Positions 1 to 6,599 are shown, counted from the first letter of the stretch. The stretch: DNA of 9,738 nt from Hydrogenophaga sp. (GCA_018335615.1 JAGXRS010000161.1:1-9738), one strand, 5' to 3'. Notes: generated from the sequence alone by a model not told the origin. Made by a program: numbers and translations.

Positions 1-147
1 CACGAGAGTCCGACGACGACACACCAGTACGTTGAGGCCGACCTCGCTATGAAGGAGAAGGCGCTGGCCAGACTTCAGGATCCCAACGTAGTCCCGCGCC
101 GGTTCCGGGCAGACGACTCGCTATTGGAGTTCCTCAAAACCCTTTGA
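1..147 (+). CDS. Tyrosine recombinase/integrase, C-terminal fragment (5' end outside the window)
   Basis: The frame is open from base 1 and stops at TGA 145-147, giving 48 residues. It begins HESPTTTHQY, which matches the C-terminal catalytic box of tyrosine recombinases (LGH-x-S-x-x-TT-x-x-Y): the His at residue 1 is the late active-site histidine and Tyr10 the nucleophile. The following ADLAMKEKALARL and the short Phe/Leu-rich tail are typical of transposon-type integrases that often occur in groups of two or three. The enzyme would cut and rejoin DNA through a 3'-phosphotyrosine link. The rest of the protein lies to the left, so I cannot tell whether it belongs to a recombinase trio (RIT-type), a transposon or an island integrase. 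Its end marks a probable mobile-element edge beside the nuclease genes. Confidence 0.8.
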   Translation, partial: HESPTTTHQYVEADLAMKEKALARLQDPNVVPRRFRADDSLLEFLKTL

Positions 148-172
148 CTATGCGCAGTTCAACGGCGCGACC

Positions 173-195
173 GCTGTCCCTCTTGAGAGGGCAGC
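173..195 (+). terminator. Hairpin just after the recombinase gene, possible terminator
   Basis: GCTG (173-176) pairs with CAGC (192-195), and CCCTC (178-182) with GAGGG (187-191), around a TTGA loop and one bulged T at 177. It begins 26 bases after the recombinase stop. No T tract follows, so if it ends transcription it is not a standard intrinsic terminator. It could also be part of the mobile element's end. Confidence 0.35.
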
Positions 196-218
196 ATCGC
201 CTCGTCGCAGGGCCAACT

Positions 219-244
219 GCACATAACTGGGTCATGTGCATAAC
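219..244 (+). repeat. Two imperfect direct decamers downstream of the recombinase
   Basis: TGCACATAAC (219-228) and TGTGCATAAC (235-244) match at 8 of 10 bases, with starts 16 bases apart. A weaker third copy (GCTGCATACC, 245-254) follows. Short reiterated words just outside a recombinase gene are what recombinase-binding sub-terminal repeats look like, but no other end of the element is present to compare. Confidence 0.35.
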
Positions 245-321
245 GCTGCATACCGGACCCTGCCTGCAACGTCGGACGGCTCCCCACGGCATCCAGTTCA
301 GTTCCTACGAAGTCAGATTTC

Positions 322-357
322 GCACCATGGTGCCAACCGTTTGACATATGCGGTTGG
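322..357. repeat. Perfect palindrome abutting an inverted repeat (possible operator)
   Basis: GCACCATGGTGC at 322-333 is a perfect 12-base palindrome. Sharing its last base, CCAACCG (333-339) and CGGTTGG (351-357) form an inverted repeat with an 11-base spacer. The spacer contains TTGACA at 341-346, a consensus -35 box with no good -10 box after it. Position and symmetry fit a regulator-binding site upstream of the nuclease operon; this is inference. Confidence 0.35.
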
Positions 358-428
358 TCCACAGGGCATTCCTTGATCTGTTTGCTCTTGCGCGGTTCTC
401 GCGCTTGAGCGCCAGGCCCATCGCATGC

Positions 429-445
429 GGTCGGACGGTCCGACC
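429..445. repeat. GC-rich hairpin or operator-like palindrome upstream of the Mrr-type gene
   Basis: GGTCGGA (429-435) and TCCGACC (439-445) are exact complements around a CGG loop. The site is 107 bases before the start of the nuclease gene. No T tract follows, so a terminator is unlikely. A dimeric regulator site or a leader-RNA hairpin are the alternatives. Confidence 0.4.
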
Positions 446-552
446 CCATCGGATCAAGCCAAGGAGTGAAAAGGTAGTATTGATGGCAGGATAGGCTGCG
501 CGCCAGCAAATGGCTGACAAGCAGTCAGCGTCATCAAGGGAGAAAACAAAGA

Positions 553-1431
553 ATGGCGAGACGCAAGAAAACCAGCACGGCCGATGAACTGCTGGAACTG
601 GTAGCGATGCTGCCCTGGTGGGCGGGCGTGCTGCTGGCGCTGGGGAGCTACTTCGTGCTCCACACCATCGCATCCCAACCGGTGGTTGTGCCTACACAAC
701 CCGGTCAAATGGGCTCGATGGTCACACAGTCGATTTGGAGATCGCTGGCCACTGTCGGTCAGTACTTCCTCCCCTTTATCTGCTTGCTGGGTGCGGCCAC
801 GTCCGCCTGGCGGCGCCGTGAGCGAAAGAACCTGGTGACTGATGTGACCAGGAGCAAAGCGATCGACGCGCTCGATGGCATGAGTTGGCGCGAATTTGAA
901 ATGCTCGTGGGCGAAGGATTTCGCCTGCAGGGTTACCAGGTGCTGGAAACTGGAGGCGGTGGTGCCGACGGCGGCGTGGACCTCGTGCTCACCAAACCGG
1001 GCATGAGCGGCGGCGAAAAGTTTTTTGTGCAGTGCAAGCATTGGCGCGCCTACAAGGTCGGCGTGGATGTGGTGCGCGAGCTGTACGGCGTGATGGCCGC
1101 CAAGGGCGCCACTGGCGGGTTCGTGGTGACCTCGGGTCGGTTCACCGAAGAGGCCATTAGCTTTGCCAGCGGTCGAAATGTGACGCTGGTTGATGGGCCG
1201 AAGCTTCACGGGCTGTTGCGGCAAGCCCAGTCGGGCGCCGAGCGCTCGCCCTCCCAGAAGCCGGTTGTGTCGGTTACTCACTCCCCTGCGCCGTCAGTTC
1301 AGTCATTGTCTTGTCCCTTGTGCAAGAACTCGATGGTTCGGCGAACCGCCAAACGCGGTGCCAACGCCGGCAACGAGTTCTGGGGCTGCACCGGCTATCC
1401 GACCTGCCGTGGCACGCGTCCGATCAACTGA
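553..1431 (+). CDS. Membrane-anchored Mrr-type restriction endonuclease with C4 zinc finger
   Basis: This 292-residue protein has three parts. Two hydrophobic stretches at about 21-40 and 66-86 should form an N-terminal membrane hairpin. A nuclease domain of the Mrr family (PD-(D/E)XK fold) spans about 103-224: WREFE at 112-116, GVDL with the likely catalytic Asp143, and QCKHW with Gln160 and Lys162, in the spacing of the D...QxK active site. A C-terminal finger at 254-285 (Cys254, Cys257, Cys279, Cys285) ends in the FWGC..YP.C pattern of topoisomerase I zinc fingers, which bind single-stranded DNA. AGGGAGA (537-543) lies nine bases before the ATG and supports this start. Family knowledge points to cleavage of foreign, possibly modified, DNA; the target is unknown. 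The helicase gene follows after 14 bases, so the two are probably one operon. The nuclease could instead act in membrane-associated DNA processing. Confidence 0.88.
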   Translation: MARRKKTSTADELLELVAMLPWWAGVLLALGSYFVLHTIASQPVVVPTQPGQMGSMVTQSIWRSLATVGQYFLPFICLLGAATSAWRRRERKNLVTDVTRSKAIDALDGMSWREFEMLVGEGFRLQGYQVLETGGGGADGGVDLVLTKPGMSGGEKFFVQCKHWRAYKVGVDVVRELYGVMAAKGATGGFVVTSGRFTEEAISFASGRNVTLVDGPKLHGLLRQAQSGAERSPSQKPVVSVTHSPAPSVQSLSCPLCKNSMVRRTAKRGANAGNEFWGCTGYPTCRGTRPIN

Positions 1432-1435
1432 ATCC

Positions 1436-1440
1436 AAGGA
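1436..1440 (+). promoter_or_regulatory. Ribosome binding site that sets the helicase start
   Basis: AAGGA lies five bases before the ATG at 1446 and within ten bases of the nuclease stop. The reading frame stays open upstream to an ATG at 1311, but that start would overlap 121 bases of the nuclease gene and its extra residues look like out-of-frame translation. The start at 1446 is therefore preferred. Confidence 0.75.
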
Positions 1441-1445
1441 CAACA

Positions 1446-4400
1446 ATGGCATTGCCCGATGGTCTCTATGACCTGCTGCTGACCGAGGGTCTCGTCCGAT
1501 CGCTGACGGAAATCGATGCATCAAGAACCGATGTGTCTGCGCTCAGGGGTGGGGCAACCGATTTCCTGGCCGATGTCATCACCCGCCAGCTCTCGACCAT
1601 CCTCGACGATATGTCTGGCGACGAGGCCGAGAAAGCCAAACGGCAACTCGAACTGGTCAATGAGCTGCTGGTGATGCTGCGACAACGGCTTGCGGGTAGC
1701 GGCTCGAATGGCGTCTCTTCGTCCGGTAGCGTGGTTGACCTCGTGGCACCACCCCTACGGGTTCTGAAAGCGGTTCAACGCGATCAGCAGTTTTCTGTGT
1801 CGCCGGAAATTGGTCTGGGCGTGCCTTGGCTGTTCACAGCCGGCAAGGGCTCACCGTCGTTGCTGCAGGAGATTCGTCGCGAGCTGGCATCGAGCGATCA
1901 GGTGGACATCCTGGTCAGCTTCATCACGGTCTCAGGCGTTCGCAAGCTGCAGGATGTGCTGCAGCAGATCACTGCGAAGGGTGCGCAGCAAGAGGGACAA
2001 GCGCAACAGAAGACCCGACTGCGCATCCTCACCACCACGTACACCGGCGCAACCGAGGCGCGCGCATTGGACGAGCTGGCGCGCCTGCCTGGATGTGAGG
2101 TGCGCGTCTCACTGGATGGCCGGCGCACCCGTCTGCACGCCAAGGCCTGGCTGTTCCAGCGAAAGACGGGCTTCGGTTCGGCGTATGTCGGCAGCGCCAA
2201 CCTCTCGGGTGCCGCGCTGACCGGCGGGCTGGAGTGGACGGTCAAGCTCACCCAGCGCGCGCAAGAGGCGTTGTTCGCCCGCGCCGTGGCCCACTTCGAG
2301 ACGCTGTGGGCGGACAGTGAATTCCAGCGCTACGACCCGGACAACACCGAACACCGGCAGGCCTTGGCGGCGGCGCTGGGCCGCGAGTCGTTTGGCGGCG
2401 AACCATCCGCCACGATCAGCTTCTTTGATCTGCAGCCCAAGACCTACCAGCTGGACATGCTGGAACAGCTGGCCACCGAGCGCGCGCACGGCCGCAGCCG
2501 AAACCTTTTGGTGGCAGCCACTGGTACGGGCAAGACGGTGGTGGCCGCGTTCGACTATCGCAACACCTGCCGTATCGAAGGTGGACGCCCTCGACTACTG
2601 TTTGTGGCCCACCGGGAAGAAATCCTGCGCCAGGCCCTGCGCACCTACCGCGAGGTGCTGCGTGATCCGGAATTCGGCGATCTGCTGACCGGGAGCCACC
2701 AACCCGAACGCTGGGACCACCTGTTCGCCACCATCGACAGCGTGACCAGCCGCGATCTGGTGGCCACTGCCGGCGCCGACCACTGGCACACGGTGGTGGT
2801 GGACGAATGCCACCGCCTGGCGGCCGACCGGTTTGACGCCTTCGCCCGTGCTGTTCGCCCCAGCGTATTGCTCGGGTTGACGGCTACACCCGAGCGCAGC
2901 GACGGTCAGCCCATTTCTCCGTACTTCAATTCGCGGCCGGACGGCAGCCCGGCAGTCGAACTGCGGCTGTGGCATGCGCTGGACCTGCAGTTGCTCACAC
3001 CCTTCGAGTACTACGCCTGCGACGACGCCACCGACTTTTCCGCCGTTCCATGGGACAGGCCGGGCGAACGTGAGGCGGTGGCGAATCTGGTCACCGGCAA
3101 TGACGTGCGCGCCAGGCTGGTCATCAATGAATGGCGCCGTCTGGCTTCCGACGCGAAGCGGTCGCGCGCCATCGTTTTTTGCGTGTCGGTGGCGCAGGCC
3201 GAGTTCATGACCGATTGGTTCAACCGCGCCGGTCTTCCTGCTGCCTGCGTGGTCGGCACGACGGCGCCGGAAGAGCGGCGACGTGCGCCGCAACGCCTGC
3301 TCAACGGCGAGCTGTGCGCGCTGGTCACGGTGGACCTCTACAACGAGGGCATCGACTTGCCGATGGTGGATACGCTGCTGTTGCTGCGTCCCACGCAAAG
3401 CCCGGTGCTGTTCCAGCAACAGATCGGCCGCGGCCTGCGCCTGGCGCTCGGCAAGGAGAGCTGCCTGGTGCTCGACTTCGTTGGCCAGCACCGCGCCGAG
3501 TTCCGGTTTGACCGCCTGTTGTCGAGTCTGACCGGCTTGTCGCGCCGCGAACTGGTGGACGGTGTGGAGAACGGCTTCGGCAGCTTGCCACCCGGTTGCC
3601 ACATCCACCTGCAACGCCAGTCGCGTGAACAGGTGCTGCAAGGGCTGCGTTCGCTGACCACCCAGAACTGGCGCCGCTTGAAAACCGAATTGCAGACCTA
3701 TGCGGCCCTGCGGGGTCGGTCGGCCATCCGGCTGGCCGACTTCCTGCACGACCAGGCGCTGGAGCTCGAAGACATCTACCGCACCGGTACCGGACAAGGC
3801 CGCAGCGGCTGGACATCGCTCAAACGCGACGCAGGCCTGATCGTCTCGGAGCCCGGGCCTGAAGAGGACTATTTCAGCCGCCGCTTTGGAGATCTGCTGC
3901 ATGTGGATGATCCGCGCCGACTCGATGTGATGACGGCTGTGGGTTCGCGCCAAGACGGCTCGCCGGCACTCGATGCAGAGGACACGCTGGGTGTGCAGAT
4001 GCTGGCCTACCAGATCGATGGACGCCACGAGCAGGCGGCGGGTCACGACGCCTTTCTGGAGCGCTTGGAGCGTCACCCCACCATCGCGGCGGAGATGGCG
4101 GAACTGTCTGCTCTTCTGCAGGCCCGCAGCACCTTGGGCGCGCACCCCGTGCCCGGTCTTGACGACACGCCCTTGTGCCTGCATGCAGGCTACGGTGCTC
4201 GCGAAATCCTCACGGCGGTGGGCTGGCTGACGGCGTCGCGTCGCGTGCCGTTCCAGGCTGGCACCTTGTCATTGCACAGCCGAAAGACCGAACTGCTGTT
4301 CGTCACGCTCGACAAGAGCGAGGGCTACCACGATCGCATCGCATATCACGACTATGCGATCAGCGCCGAGCGCTTTCACTGGCAATCCCAGAACAGCGCT

Positions 4401-4622
4401 AGCCCGAACACGCCTGGTGGTCGACGCTATCTTGAAAGCGCGACCAATGGATGGCAGTTCCAGCTCTTCGTGAGACCGCGCAAGGGCGAGGCCTACCGCG
4501 CCTGCGGCCCCGTCATGCTGGAGTCGGCCGAGGGCGACCGCCCGATGAGCATCGTCTGGCGGTTGCAGACGCCGTTGCCGGCGCGGTTGTTCCGAGAGTT
4601 CAGTGTGCTGCGCGGGGCGTAG
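1446..4622 (+). CDS. PLD-nuclease/superfamily II helicase fusion with DUF3427-type C-terminus
   Basis: This 1058-residue protein appears intact. A helical N-terminus (1-110) precedes a phospholipase-D-like nuclease domain (about 125-290) with one HKD-type motif: His231, Lys233, then GSANLS at 249-254 containing Asn252. The helicase core (about 325-690) has a Q-like site (Tyr334-Gln335), Walker A ATGTGKT at 358-364, DECH at 453-456, LTATPER at 478-484, motif V around NEGIDLP (633-639) and motif VI QIGRGLR (659-665) with Arg662 and Arg665. The C-terminal third (about 760-1058) resembles DUF3427, usual in PLD/ResIII helicases; its conserved-looking stretch is about 910-1055. It should use ATP to move on or remodel nucleic acid and possibly cut it. 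One HKD motif implies dimerisation for cleavage, as in other single-motif PLD nucleases. Probably co-transcribed with the upstream Mrr-type gene. Its 3' end overlaps the convergent HNH gene by 23 bases. Defence is the likeliest role; DNA repair is the alternative. Confidence 0.9.
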   Translation: MALPDGLYDLLLTEGLVRSLTEIDASRTDVSALRGGATDFLADVITRQLSTILDDMSGDEAEKAKRQLELVNELLVMLRQRLAGSGSNGVSSSGSVVDLVAPPLRVLKAVQRDQQFSVSPEIGLGVPWLFTAGKGSPSLLQEIRRELASSDQVDILVSFITVSGVRKLQDVLQQITAKGAQQEGQAQQKTRLRILTTTYTGATEARALDELARLPGCEVRVSLDGRRTRLHAKAWLFQRKTGFGSAYVGSANLSGAALTGGLEWTVKLTQRAQEALFARAVAHFETLWADSEFQRYDPDNTEHRQALAAALGRESFGGEPSATISFFDLQPKTYQLDMLEQLATERAHGRSRNLLVAATGTGKTVVAAFDYRNTCRIEGGRPRLLFVAHREEILRQALRTYREVLRDPEFGDLLTGSHQPERWDHLFATIDSVTSRDLVATAGADHWHTVVVDECHRLAADRFDAFARAVRPSVLLGLTATPERSDGQPISPYFNSRPDGSPAVELRLWHALDLQLLTPFEYYACDDATDFSAVPWDRPGEREAVANLVTGNDVRARLVINEWRRLASDAKRSRAIVFCVSVAQAEFMTDWFNRAGLPAACVVGTTAPEERRRAPQRLLNGELCALVTVDLYNEGIDLPMVDTLLLLRPTQSPVLFQQQIGRGLRLALGKESCLVLDFVGQHRAEFRFDRLLSSLTGLSRRELVDGVENGFGSLPPGCHIHLQRQSREQVLQGLRSLTTQNWRRLKTELQTYAALRGRSAIRLADFLHDQALELEDIYRTGTGQGRSGWTSLKRDAGLIVSEPGPEEDYFSRRFGDLLHVDDPRRLDVMTAVGSRQDGSPALDAEDTLGVQMLAYQIDGRHEQAAGHDAFLERLERHPTIAAEMAELSALLQARSTLGAHPVPGLDDTPLCLHAGYGAREILTAVGWLTASRRVPFQAGTLSLHSRKTELLFVTLDKSEGYHDRIAYHDYAISAERFHWQSQNSASPNTPGGRRYLESATNGWQFQLFVRPRKGEAYRACGPVMLESAEGDRPMSIVWRLQTPLPARLFREFSVLRGA

Positions 4623-5580
4623 CGTTGGCCTCCACCACTAACCGTGCCGGCGTCTTGAAAACGTTCTTGGTGTTCCAGGCCAGAAACTCGGGCGCGGGCA
4701 GCAGGTCGACATGCTGAGGTGCGTGAATGGCACGTCCATGGAACTGCATTTCGCCCGCAATGCCTCGGCTTCCGCTGACCGCGTGCTGGCTGAAGACCAC
4801 GCGATGTTGTGTGGGTTCAACAGTGAACACGCCCAGATCGAAAAGCTTGTGGTGTAGGGCGCATAACGATAAGCCGTTGGTTTCGATGTCTGGTCCGCCG
4901 ACATGGTGCCATTGAATATGTGCGGCTTCCAGGCCCGCGGGCATGTGTCCGATGCGCAGGTCGAAGCCACAGACACAACAACGGTACTCGTAGGCGCGGA
5001 GCACCCGATCTCGGAAGCCAGGGTCGCGTTTGCGGCGTGCGGCTGTTGTGTAGTCCAACGCGGCTGTTGCCCCCTCTCGCAGTTCATTGGCGCCGTCCAG
5101 GTCCAGACCCAGTGTGGCCACGATGTCAGCATGTAGGGTGGCGGGGAAGTAGGTCTCCAGCATCCGTGAAGCGACAGCCTGAAGAAGGCCTGGAATGTGG
5201 CGCAGGGCTTCGTCGATGTCCACGGGGAAGCCTGCCTTGATGTGGTGTTCTCGAAGCTCACCCAGGTTGGGCGTGGCACCAGCAGGGCGTTTGAGGACTT
5301 CGCGTGGCCCGCTCAGGTCCCACGGCGCACCCTGTCCATCGGTTGCCAGATGCCAGAATGGGTAGTGCCTGGACTTTGGGGCGCTGCTCGGGCCGAACTC
5401 GGTCAGCAGCTGTTTCAGGGGTGCGTCGATGGCCTCGAACTCCACCAGCCTCGGTTCGCCGCGCTGCACCCGAGCCAAGGCCAATAAGATCAGCAGAGGT
5501 TTGTGTGGTGCATAGACACCTGCGCGTTGCGCCCGTCGGATGTTGTCGAACGCATCCAGGACTTCAATGGCGGTTTTCAT
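4600..5580 (-). CDS. Restriction endonuclease of the phosphorothioate-DNA-binding type (SBD-HNH)
   Basis: This 326-residue protein resembles the ScoMcrA/SprMcrA group of type IV enzymes, which cut DNA carrying a sulfur-modified backbone. The N-terminal part (1-160) carries the family's signatures: APHKPLLILLAL at 24-35, EFGP at 61-64, and YPFWHL at 73-78. The Tyr-Pro pair there corresponds, by family knowledge, to the hydrophobic pocket that senses the sulfur atom. The HNH nuclease (about 186-250) shows CxxC at 201-204, AAHI with His221, Asn235, and CALHH at 240-244 with Cys240 and His243/His244 for zinc binding or catalysis. The ATG at 5578-5580 overlaps the HIT stop as ATGA, which decides the start over an in-frame ATG 19 codons upstream and implies translational coupling. 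No dnd or ssp modification genes are in the window, which fits a restriction-only enzyme. Sulfur dependence is inferred from similarity; another modification could be the target. Confidence 0.85.
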   Translation of the reverse strand: MKTAIEVLDAFDNIRRAQRAGVYAPHKPLLILLALARVQRGEPRLVEFEAIDAPLKQLLTEFGPSSAPKSRHYPFWHLATDGQGAPWDLSGPREVLKRPAGATPNLGELREHHIKAGFPVDIDEALRHIPGLLQAVASRMLETYFPATLHADIVATLGLDLDGANELREGATAALDYTTAARRKRDPGFRDRVLRAYEYRCCVCGFDLRIGHMPAGLEAAHIQWHHVGGPDIETNGLSLCALHHKLFDLGVFTVEPTQHRVVFSQHAVSGSRGIAGEMQFHGRAIHAPQHVDLLPAPEFLAWNTKNVFKTPARLVVEANATPRAAH

Positions 5581-5975
5581 GGGGCTTGTGTCTGGTCCGC
5601 AGCGGTCCAGTAGTCGGCTTTCTCCGGAATGACCCATCGCACACCGCCGCGCGGGTCGGGGCGGTCACCCGCATAGCGGGGGATCAGATGCATGTGCAAG
5701 TGGCGAATGGTCTGACCGGCGGCCGCACCATCGTTGATACCGATGTTGAAGCCCGCTGGGGCGAACTCGGTTTGGAGCTGTTGCTTGGCAGCGTCCAGCA
5801 ATTCGAACATGGCTGCGCGCTCTTTCGCAGACGTGTCAAAGAACGATTCAATGTGCCGCAGCGGAATCACCAAGGTGTGTCCAAGCGTCACCGGGAACGC
5901 GTCTCGAACAACGATAGCGGTCTCATTCCGAAACAGCACACGACTCTGCGGCAGGCAACAAAACAAGCCCGGCAT
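5577..5975 (-). CDS. HIT-family nucleotide hydrolase/transferase
   Basis: This 132-residue protein has the usual HIT-protein length. DAFPVTLGHTLVIPLRH at 25-41 is the family's N-terminal signature, and HLHMHLIPR at 92-100 carries the His-x-His-x-His triad (His92, His94, His96); the middle or last His is the usual nucleophile. HIT enzymes split nucleoside phosphoramidates or dinucleoside polyphosphates such as Ap4A through a nucleotidyl-His intermediate. The substrate here cannot be read from sequence. The gene is first in a minus-strand pair and shares ATGA (5577-5580) with the HNH endonuclease, so the two are probably made together. The ribosome-binding site is weak. Upstream, the same frame reaches a stop at 6030-6032 without another ATG, so the start at 5975 is the best available. 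A link to the nuclease's function, for example cleaning up adenylated ends or a signal nucleotide, is speculation. Confidence 0.9.
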   Translation of the reverse strand: MPGLFCCLPQSRVLFRNETAIVVRDAFPVTLGHTLVIPLRHIESFFDTSAKERAAMFELLDAAKQQLQTEFAPAGFNIGINDGAAAGQTIRHLHMHLIPRYAGDRPDPRGGVRWVIPEKADYWTAADQTQAP

Positions 5976-6260
5976 GGTTGTGAGTATCCGGTATGCCCGA
6001 GGTGGTTTCGGAAGGCTGATTTCAGGGAATCACATCCAGGTTTTTGAGACGATCAGCGTGGGACATTCAGGGTCTTTCCGAGACATCTTGCGACGGTCCA
6101 GGCGCATGTGAGAGCATCTGGCTGCAACAGTCCAATGCCCTGGAACGCGTTGTACAGAGCCGTCATCCGACGGATGGCGCAAGTTTTCGAAACATGTTCC
6201 GACGCCTGTTTTGGGCAAATTGTCGGTGGTTCGAAGATGTTTTTCTTGTCAAATTTTCGT

Positions 6261-6295
6261 GCAGTAACTCACGCAGTAACTGCGGTTTTGGCAGT
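6261..6295. repeat. GCAGTAACT direct repeats and palindrome
   Basis: GCAGTAACT occurs at 6261-6269 and again at 6273-6281, a 12-base period. The second copy lies in CGCAGT-A-ACTGCG (6272-6284), a palindrome around one central base. A further GCAGT at 6291-6295 can pair with ACTGC at 6279-6283. Clustered sites about one helical turn apart suggest a regulator-binding array or a recombination site; neither is shown. Confidence 0.4.
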
Positions 6296-6369
6296 CCTTG
6301 TGGAGGCGTCTTTTTTGATCTCCAAGGGTTCTTGAGGTGTGGTCCCAGGCCACCAGCAGTATTCCAGCA

Positions 6370-6399
6370 AAAACGCCAACCCATGCAGGTTGGCGTTTT
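6370..6399. terminator. Intrinsic terminator, probably bidirectional
   Basis: AAAACGCCAACC (6370-6381) and GGTTGGCGTTTT (6388-6399) form an exact 12-base-pair stem around the loop CATGCA. The A/T flanks give a U tract on either strand. It is one of the clearest signals in the region, yet no gene on either side obviously ends at it, so it may serve an unrecognised RNA or a lost gene. Confidence 0.8.
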
Positions 6400-6450
6400 G
6401 CTTTGTGCGACGACAAGTCCGCGTGTCCGGTCCATTTCCGGGACGCGTCC

Positions 6451-6513
6451 GGTTTGTCTGAACCTTTTCCCTCTCTCCCGTTCAGCCCGAACGCTCAGTG
6501 TTCGGTTCAAACC
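6451..6513 (+). other. Two mutually exclusive hairpins (leader or attenuator-like)
   Basis: GGTTT (6451-6455) and GAACC (6460-6464) can pair with GGTTC (6504-6508) followed by AAACC (6509-6513), leaving GTCT bulged. An inner hairpin pairs CCGAAC (6487-6492) with GTTCGG (6500-6505). Both use bases 6504-6505, so the full forms compete. Such alternatives occur in attenuators and regulatory leaders but can also arise by chance. Confidence 0.3.
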
Positions 6514-6599
6514 AGTCTGCCCTACTGCCCGACTCCTTGCTCGAAACTGTCCGGCCGGCAGGTTGTTAAAGGGCTCTGGTGGACATCACGGGGGCGTAG

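Larger units (their letters stand above)
148..552. other. Intergenic region rich in palindromes, no supported gene
   Basis: There are 405 bases between the recombinase stop and the nuclease start. Reading frames here are short and look like no protein I know. The region holds a hairpin (173-195), two similar decamers (219-228 and 235-244), a perfect 12-base palindrome (322-333), an inverted repeat with 7-base arms (333-357) and a GC-rich hairpin (429-445). A promoter for the nuclease-helicase operon should lie here, but I found no pair of -35 and -10 boxes good enough to call. Confidence 0.6.

Noticed and set aside
341..372. Consensus -35 box TTGACA as a promoter for the nuclease operon
   Set aside because: No acceptable -10 box occurs 16-18 bases downstream, so only the -35-like word can be claimed.
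454..1281. A 275-codon open frame on the minus strand
   Set aside because: It is antisense to the Mrr-type nuclease gene, and the translation is rich in His, Gln and Arg without motifs.
1311..1445. N-terminal extension of the helicase to ATG 1311
   Set aside because: It would overlap the coding sequence of the zinc finger, and the ATG at 1446 has a good ribosome binding site just after the upstream stop.
2595..4184. A 529-codon open frame on the minus strand
   Set aside because: It lies entirely opposite the helicase gene, whose motifs are unmistakable; long antisense frames are common in GC-rich DNA and the translation has no recognisable domain.
6030..6218. A 62-codon minus-strand frame directly upstream of, and in frame with, the HIT gene
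   Set aside because: A TGA separates them, the translation resembles nothing known, and the HIT protein already has a complete N-terminus.
6295..6370. A tRNA ending before the terminator
   Set aside because: No cloverleaf with a T-arm and acceptor stem could be assembled, despite CCACCA-like letters.
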